From: VKMB-3413 sp041027365
GTDB taxonomy: Bacteria; Pseudomonadota; Alphaproteobacteria; Rhizobiales; Rhizobiaceae
Direction: 5' to 3'
NCBI RefSeq assembly: GCF_041027365.1
Contig: NZ_JBFTEH010000003.1
Coordinates: forward strand, 1-64,000
DNA: 64,000 bases
The notes under the pieces are model-generated. The model saw nothing but the letters and a program-made list of their open reading frames with translations. It was not told the DNA's origin and did not search any database. Positions within the stretch are counted from its first letter, which is position 1. Each line of letters begins with the position of its first letter. A program made the translations under genes and the position numbers. Positions 60,452 to 64,000 of this stretch are shown piece after piece.

Positions 60452-61612
60452 ATGCCGGCCATCTACATGGATTATCAGGCGACCACACCCCCGGATCCGC
60501 GGGTCGTCGAAAGGATGCGCGACGGGCATGAAAGTGGACAGGGGTTCGCGAACCCGCATTCCGTCAGCCACGACCTCGGGCGATCGGCTGCGGCGGAAGT
60601 CGCCGCTTCTCGCCGCAGCGTTGCGACCCTGATCGGCGCAGACGACGATGAGATCGTGTTCACGTCAGGTGCAACCGAAGCGAACAATCTCGCTATCCTA
60701 GGCACCTGTCACGACCTGACCGACAGAAACGAGATCGTCGTGTCGGCGATCGAGCACAAGTCCGTCCTGGCAGCCGCAAGGCACTTGGAGAGCAAAGGAT
60801 TCGTCGTGCGGAAGGCGCACGTGGATGCGGCCGGCAGGGTCGACATGGACCACTTGCATGACCTGATCGGCAGCAGCACGCGGCTCGTCTCAGTCATGGC
60901 GACGAACAACGAGATCGGCGTGGAGCAGGATATCGCACCTATCGCCGCGCTCTGCAGGAATGCCGGGTGCCTCTTCCACGTCGATGCCGCGCAGGCTCTC
61001 GGAACGTTCGCGGTCGACGCCTATGAGTGGGGAGCGGACTTCCTCAGCTTGTCATCGCACAAGGTGTACGGCCCAAAGGGAATTGGTGCTCTTTTCGTCG
61101 CGCGAGACGCTCGCCGACACATCCGGTCGATCATGTTCGGTGGCGATCAAGAAGACGGGCTCAGGCCGGGGACGTTGGCGCCGAACCTTTGCACTGGATT
61201 CGGCGAGGCGTGCAACATCCTTGCATCCGAACGTTCGGACGAGATCGTCAGGCTCGTAGGCCTACGGGATCGCTTTCTGTCGAAGTTGCGCGAGCGCATC
61301 CCCGCCTACGAAATCAATGGAACGCTGACGGGACGGCATCCCGCCAACCTGAACATCAGGTTTCCCGGCATCGAAGCCGATCAGATGCTCGCGATGTGCG
61401 AAGGCCGGGTCGCAGCAGCGACGGGATCGGCCTGCACATCGGGCATACCGGAGCCGTCGCATGTATTGATCGCGCTCGGCAGGACGTCCCGCGAGGCAAA
61501 TGAGTCAATCCGATTCAGCTTCGGGCGATTTACCACCGCCGAAGACATCGACGCCACGGTCGAAGCATTGTCAGCAGCTACCGCCCTCTTGGATGGGCTG
61601 GCTGACGCGTAG
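60452..61612 (+). CDS. sspA: SspA/DndA-type cysteine desulfurase (IscS-like)
   Basis: 386 residues from MPAIYMDYQATTPPDPRV; an in-frame GTG at 60404 has a poorer context. PLP-binding features are TSGATEANN, His102 (IEHKS), HVDAAQ and the PLP Lys204 in SSHKVYGPKG. The catalytic Cys328 is in GSACTSG, on the long mobile loop of the IscS/NifS group I. It supplies persulfide sulfur from L-cysteine to SspD. No isc or suf genes are adjacent, which supports dedication to DNA sulfuration. The 3' end overlaps a convergent small gene by 42 bases. Confidence 0.9.
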   Translation: MPAIYMDYQATTPPDPRVVERMRDGHESGQGFANPHSVSHDLGRSAAAEVAASRRSVATLIGADDDEIVFTSGATEANNLAILGTCHDLTDRNEIVVSAIEHKSVLAAARHLESKGFVVRKAHVDAAGRVDMDHLHDLIGSSTRLVSVMATNNEIGVEQDIAPIAALCRNAGCLFHVDAAQALGTFAVDAYEWGADFLSLSSHKVYGPKGIGALFVARDARRHIRSIMFGGDQEDGLRPGTLAPNLCTGFGEACNILASERSDEIVRLVGLRDRFLSKLRERIPAYEINGTLTGRHPANLNIRFPGIEADQMLAMCEGRVAAATGSACTSGIPEPSHVLIALGRTSREANESIRFSFGRFTTAEDIDATVEALSAATALLDGLADA

Positions 61613-61927
61613 CACCTGTTTGCCGCCATCTCCGAGATGCGAAACGCACACGTCGAGCATCTCGATCCCGCTATGACGCGACCTAATCTCCCGCAGCCGC
61701 GCCTCAAGATCGATGCTGTCGAGATCCCTGAGTTCGTCGAACTGCTCGTCGTCAAAAAGATCGGTGACGTCGAAAATGCGATGTGCCGTGTGCTCGGCCT
61801 CAAAAGAAGGCGGCGGACACCACAGGTCGACTTCGTCGAAGTATTCGCGAACGGCCTCTTCCGGGGTCGCGCCGTAGATGGCGTTGACGGCCTTTGCGCT
61901 CGGGGATTCCAAAATGTATCGACGCAT
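61571..61927 (-). CDS. Unknown acidic protein inside the phosphorothioation locus
   Basis: 118 residues: MRRYILESPSAKAVNAIYGA, EEAVREYFDEVDLWCPPPSF, a run of Asp/Glu (DVTDLFDDEQFDELRDLDS) and a C-terminal VCVSHLGDGGKQVLRVSQPI. It is strongly acidic in the middle. No family is recognised. It lies between sspA and the methyltransferase-related genes, on the opposite strand, overlapping the sspA end. The codon pattern looks coding (good third-position GC). A DNA mimic or small regulator are guesses only. Confidence 0.5.
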   Translation of the reverse strand: MRRYILESPSAKAVNAIYGATPEEAVREYFDEVDLWCPPPSFEAEHTAHRIFDVTDLFDDEQFDELRDLDSIDLEARLREIRSRHSGIEMLDVCVSHLGDGGKQVLRVSQPIQEGGSC

Positions 61928-62032
61928 TTGACCTACCTACCTGCCGGATAAAGCGATTCCATCTAGGATACGTCTTCGCGGGTGCATCGGAAAGGCACAA
62001 GGCCGGGTCTAGCGTTGCAACGAGGAAGTCCC

Positions 62033-62515
62033 TTGAGGAAAATCGGAAAGCGGATCCGCGGTGCCACATACGTCCATAGAACTTCGATGGGCAGCCTTAC
62101 TGGTTGCGAAATCACAAAGGCGCTGAGAGCCGAGGAGATAGCCGCCGGAATAGCGGACTGGAACGTTCTGAGGATCGATGCATCCCCGATCATAGCCTTG
62201 CTGACATACGAAACATTCGAGAACCATGCCTTTCCGGCGCTTCTCCATTCCTGTCGAGTAGACGTGTCGAAAGGAACGGCGACGTGCCGGAGCTTCGCAA
62301 ACTCGCGGAATCCCCTCATTCTGCATCGCAAGGAACTTCTGGTGGACCCGGCTCATCCGGACGTCGCGGAATGGGAAAGAATGACCAGGGCTCTCGAAGA
62401 TGCCGGAGCATTCGAGAAACCTCACCTCATCGGCCGCCGTAACCAATGGATAGGCCGGCTTCGCGAAATGGGCTTCAGGGTGGAGGGGCCATGTCTAGTT
62501 TCGATCCAACGATAA
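62033..62515 (+). CDS. N-terminal domain of the phosphorothioation-associated putative methyltransferase, as a separate ORF
   Basis: 160 residues from a TTG at 62033 with GAGGAAG five bases upstream; a GTG at 61982 is weaker. It reads (M)RKIGKRIRGATYVHRTSM, then WNVLRIDASPIIALLTYETF and NPLILHRKELLVD. As I recall the family, this is the N-terminal module (K-I-G-K...Y-V-H-R and N-P-x-I-L-H-R-K-E) of phosphorothioation-associated methyltransferases, usually continuous with the SAM domain. Here the frame ends 25 bases inside the next gene, which carries the SAM domain in another frame. Either a natural fission with coupled translation or a recent frameshift explains this. Confidence 0.7.
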   Translation: MRKIGKRIRGATYVHRTSMGSLTGCEITKALRAEEIAAGIADWNVLRIDASPIIALLTYETFENHAFPALLHSCRVDVSKGTATCRSFANSRNPLILHRKELLVDPAHPDVAEWERMTRALEDAGAFEKPHLIGRRNQWIGRLREMGFRVEGPCLVSIQR

Positions 62516-63942
62516 CACCGGACAGCAGCCAGGACCTCGAGGTATTCCGGTATAGGACCGCACTGAACAGGAGCCGGCTCTCGCAGCCGATGGCCCTGCT
62601 GACCTCCTACGGAGTGATCCGGCACGGCAGGACCATCCTCGACTACGGATGCGGCCAAGGCGATGACGTCTCGGGTCTTCAGGCCGCGGGGTACGACGTA
62701 GCGGGCTGGGATCCGTTCTTCCGCGCCGACGCCCCGCTGCAAGCGGCGGACGTCGTGAATCTCGGCTTCGTCCTGAACGTGATCGAGGATCCTGCCGAGC
62801 GCGCCGAAGCCCTGGCAAAGGCTTGGAGCCTGACCAGATGCGCCTTGGCCGTTTCAGTCATGCTGAGCACGGGTCAGCAAACGGCGGGGCAGCGGCCTTA
62901 CGGGGACGGTGTGCTTACCTCCAGAGGCACTTTCCAGAAATACTACGGCCGAGCCGAACTGAGAGATCTCGTTTCCCGGGTCACCGGGGAGACCCCTCTG
63001 TCGGTCGCTCAAGGCATCGTCTTCGTGTTTCGAGATGAAGCCGCCGAAGACGAGTATCTGTTTGAGCGGCACGCGAGCCGCCGCCGAGACATTTCCGGCA
63101 TCGTCTCGCGCCGCGAGCGAAAGCAGCCGTTCCAGCGCCTCCCGGCCGCCGAACGCATCGCGCCGGCGCTGCAGGAGATAGCCGACTTGCTGCTTTCCCG
63201 CGGCCGGCTGCCCTATCCCGACGAGCTAAGTCCGGCATCGGGTTCGCTACTGCAATCGGAGAGGGTCTCGCTTCAACGGGCGTCCGACCTCGCGGTCTCA
63301 ACGGTGGTTTCAGCGGAGCGACTGCAAGAGGCCGGCAAACGCAGGCAGGAGGATCTTCTCGTCCATGCCGCGGCGACGCTGCTGCGGGCGCGCAAGGTCG
63401 AGGCGTCATCGGGATCTTCGATCGGAAGGGATATACGTAGTCATTTCGGAAGCCTGACCGCCTTCGAGGACCGAACCCGCAGCTTCCTCTTCGGCCTGTC
63501 CGACTCGGAAGCCGTGACTGCAAGCATGAACGCCGCAAATGCCTCGGGACTGGGCGTCATGGACGACGAGAACAGGCTGATCGTCGCCGGCCGGCGGCTG
63601 GATGAACTGTCCCCGGACCTGCGGACCTACGTGTCATGCGCCTCGATCCTCGGCGAGCCGGAAGGCGAGTTCCTGGCTCGCATCGACGCGGCCCGGAAGC
63701 GCGTGAAGTTCTTCCTGATCCAGAATCCCTCGGCGCCATGCCCCGTGACCGAGCAACAGATCGTGGTCGACCTCCGACGGCAGCAGGTGTTCGAGCAGAA
63801 CCGCTCTCGCAAGATCCTGCGGAAGGCCGACCTCTTCGGGATGTCGCCGCGCTCGAAGCAGAGGACCAAGGAGGCGGCACTTCGAGCCGCCCTCGCGCTC
63901 GAAGAGGCCGCAGTCTTCGCGGACGTCGCGGAGACAGGGTAG
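62491..63942 (+). CDS. DNA phosphorothioation-associated putative methyltransferase (SAM domain)
   Basis: 483 residues from the ATG at 62491 with GGAGGGG upstream. The N-terminus EVFRYRTALNRSRLSQPMALL and the SAM loop ILDYGCGQGDDV (49-60), followed by VAGWDPFFRAD, match the putative methyltransferase family linked to dnd loci. The C-terminal half is helical and basic, ending in a run of Arg/Lys/Ala (FGMSPRSKQRTKEAALRAAL). Its substrate is unknown; it is associated with, but not required for, sulfur insertion in known systems. Conserved YVHR/HRKE residues lie in the preceding ORF. Confidence 0.82.
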   Translation: MSSFDPTITPDSSQDLEVFRYRTALNRSRLSQPMALLTSYGVIRHGRTILDYGCGQGDDVSGLQAAGYDVAGWDPFFRADAPLQAADVVNLGFVLNVIEDPAERAEALAKAWSLTRCALAVSVMLSTGQQTAGQRPYGDGVLTSRGTFQKYYGRAELRDLVSRVTGETPLSVAQGIVFVFRDEAAEDEYLFERHASRRRDISGIVSRRERKQPFQRLPAAERIAPALQEIADLLLSRGRLPYPDELSPASGSLLQSERVSLQRASDLAVSTVVSAERLQEAGKRRQEDLLVHAAATLLRARKVEASSGSSIGRDIRSHFGSLTAFEDRTRSFLFGLSDSEAVTASMNAANASGLGVMDDENRLIVAGRRLDELSPDLRTYVSCASILGEPEGEFLARIDAARKRVKFFLIQNPSAPCPVTEQQIVVDLRRQQVFEQNRSRKILRKADLFGMSPRSKQRTKEAALRAALALEEAAVFADVAETG

Positions 63943-64000
63943 CCGAAGGATCTCGCGACTTTCTCCGTTTGCACCTCGAATGGCAGCATAACAACGGAGG

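Noticed and set aside
46075..61612. Double-strand Dnd system (dndBCDE with dptFGH)
   Set aside because: No DndB, DndD or DndE homologue; DUF4007 plus the large SspC-type ATPase identifies the Ssp branch.

Overview
The window is high-GC chromosomal DNA of an alphaproteobacterium, most likely of the order Hyphomicrobiales (Rhizobiales). The evidence is gene content: BA14K and DUF3563 proteins, paired ErfK/YkuD L,D-transpeptidases, an extensin-like protein, a UdgX protein with its radical-SAM partner, an rRNA-leader-like sequence at the left edge, and GTG/TTG starts. Genus cannot be fixed from the sequence. No complete rRNA, tRNA or CRISPR array was seen.

Positions 1 to 37,600 look like ordinary chromosome. 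An rRNA-type promoter and leader run off the left edge (minus strand). An envelope block follows: M23 peptidase, extensin-like protein and two tandem L,D-transpeptidases. Then come a GntR-TRAP-mannonate dehydratase cluster for a hexuronate-type substrate, a DMT exporter, an ABM monooxygenase, a threonine/serine dehydratase and a Wzz/GumC-type protein. A DNA-repair pair (UdgX and radical SAM) is split by toxin-antitoxin debris and a nucleoside deaminase. A CoxMLS-type molybdenum hydroxylase and a tamA-tamB operon complete this half. tamB carries nine in-phase copies of a 303-bp unit.

From about 38,100 onward the window is a genomic island. A small secreted-protein gene is cut at about 38,111, directly before a sequence starting TGTAGATAC, which is proposed as a transposon end. 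An AT-rich DUF4145 gene follows, then a tightly packed minus-strand transposition operon in the order tnsA-like, tniA/tnsB, tniB/tnsC, long tniQ. This is a Tn7-like, heteromeric-transposase architecture without CRISPR.

From 46,075 to the right edge lies a complete phosphorothioate-based defence locus. It contains sspF-sspG-sspH (plus strand; ATPase, DptG-like protein, very large HerA/FtsK-type ATPase), then convergent sspB-sspC-sspD (DUF4007, ATPase, PAPS-reductase-like sulfur transferase), then divergent sspA (cysteine desulfurase). After these come a small unknown gene and a phosphorothioation-associated putative methyltransferase encoded as two overlapping reading frames. The expected logic is that SspA mobilises sulfur, SspD activates and transfers it, SspB and SspC place it in DNA, and SspFGH attacks DNA lacking the mark. 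The methyltransferase is an unassigned accessory. Whether the Ssp locus is cargo of the Tn7-like element or merely its neighbour cannot be settled here, because no right end is visible.
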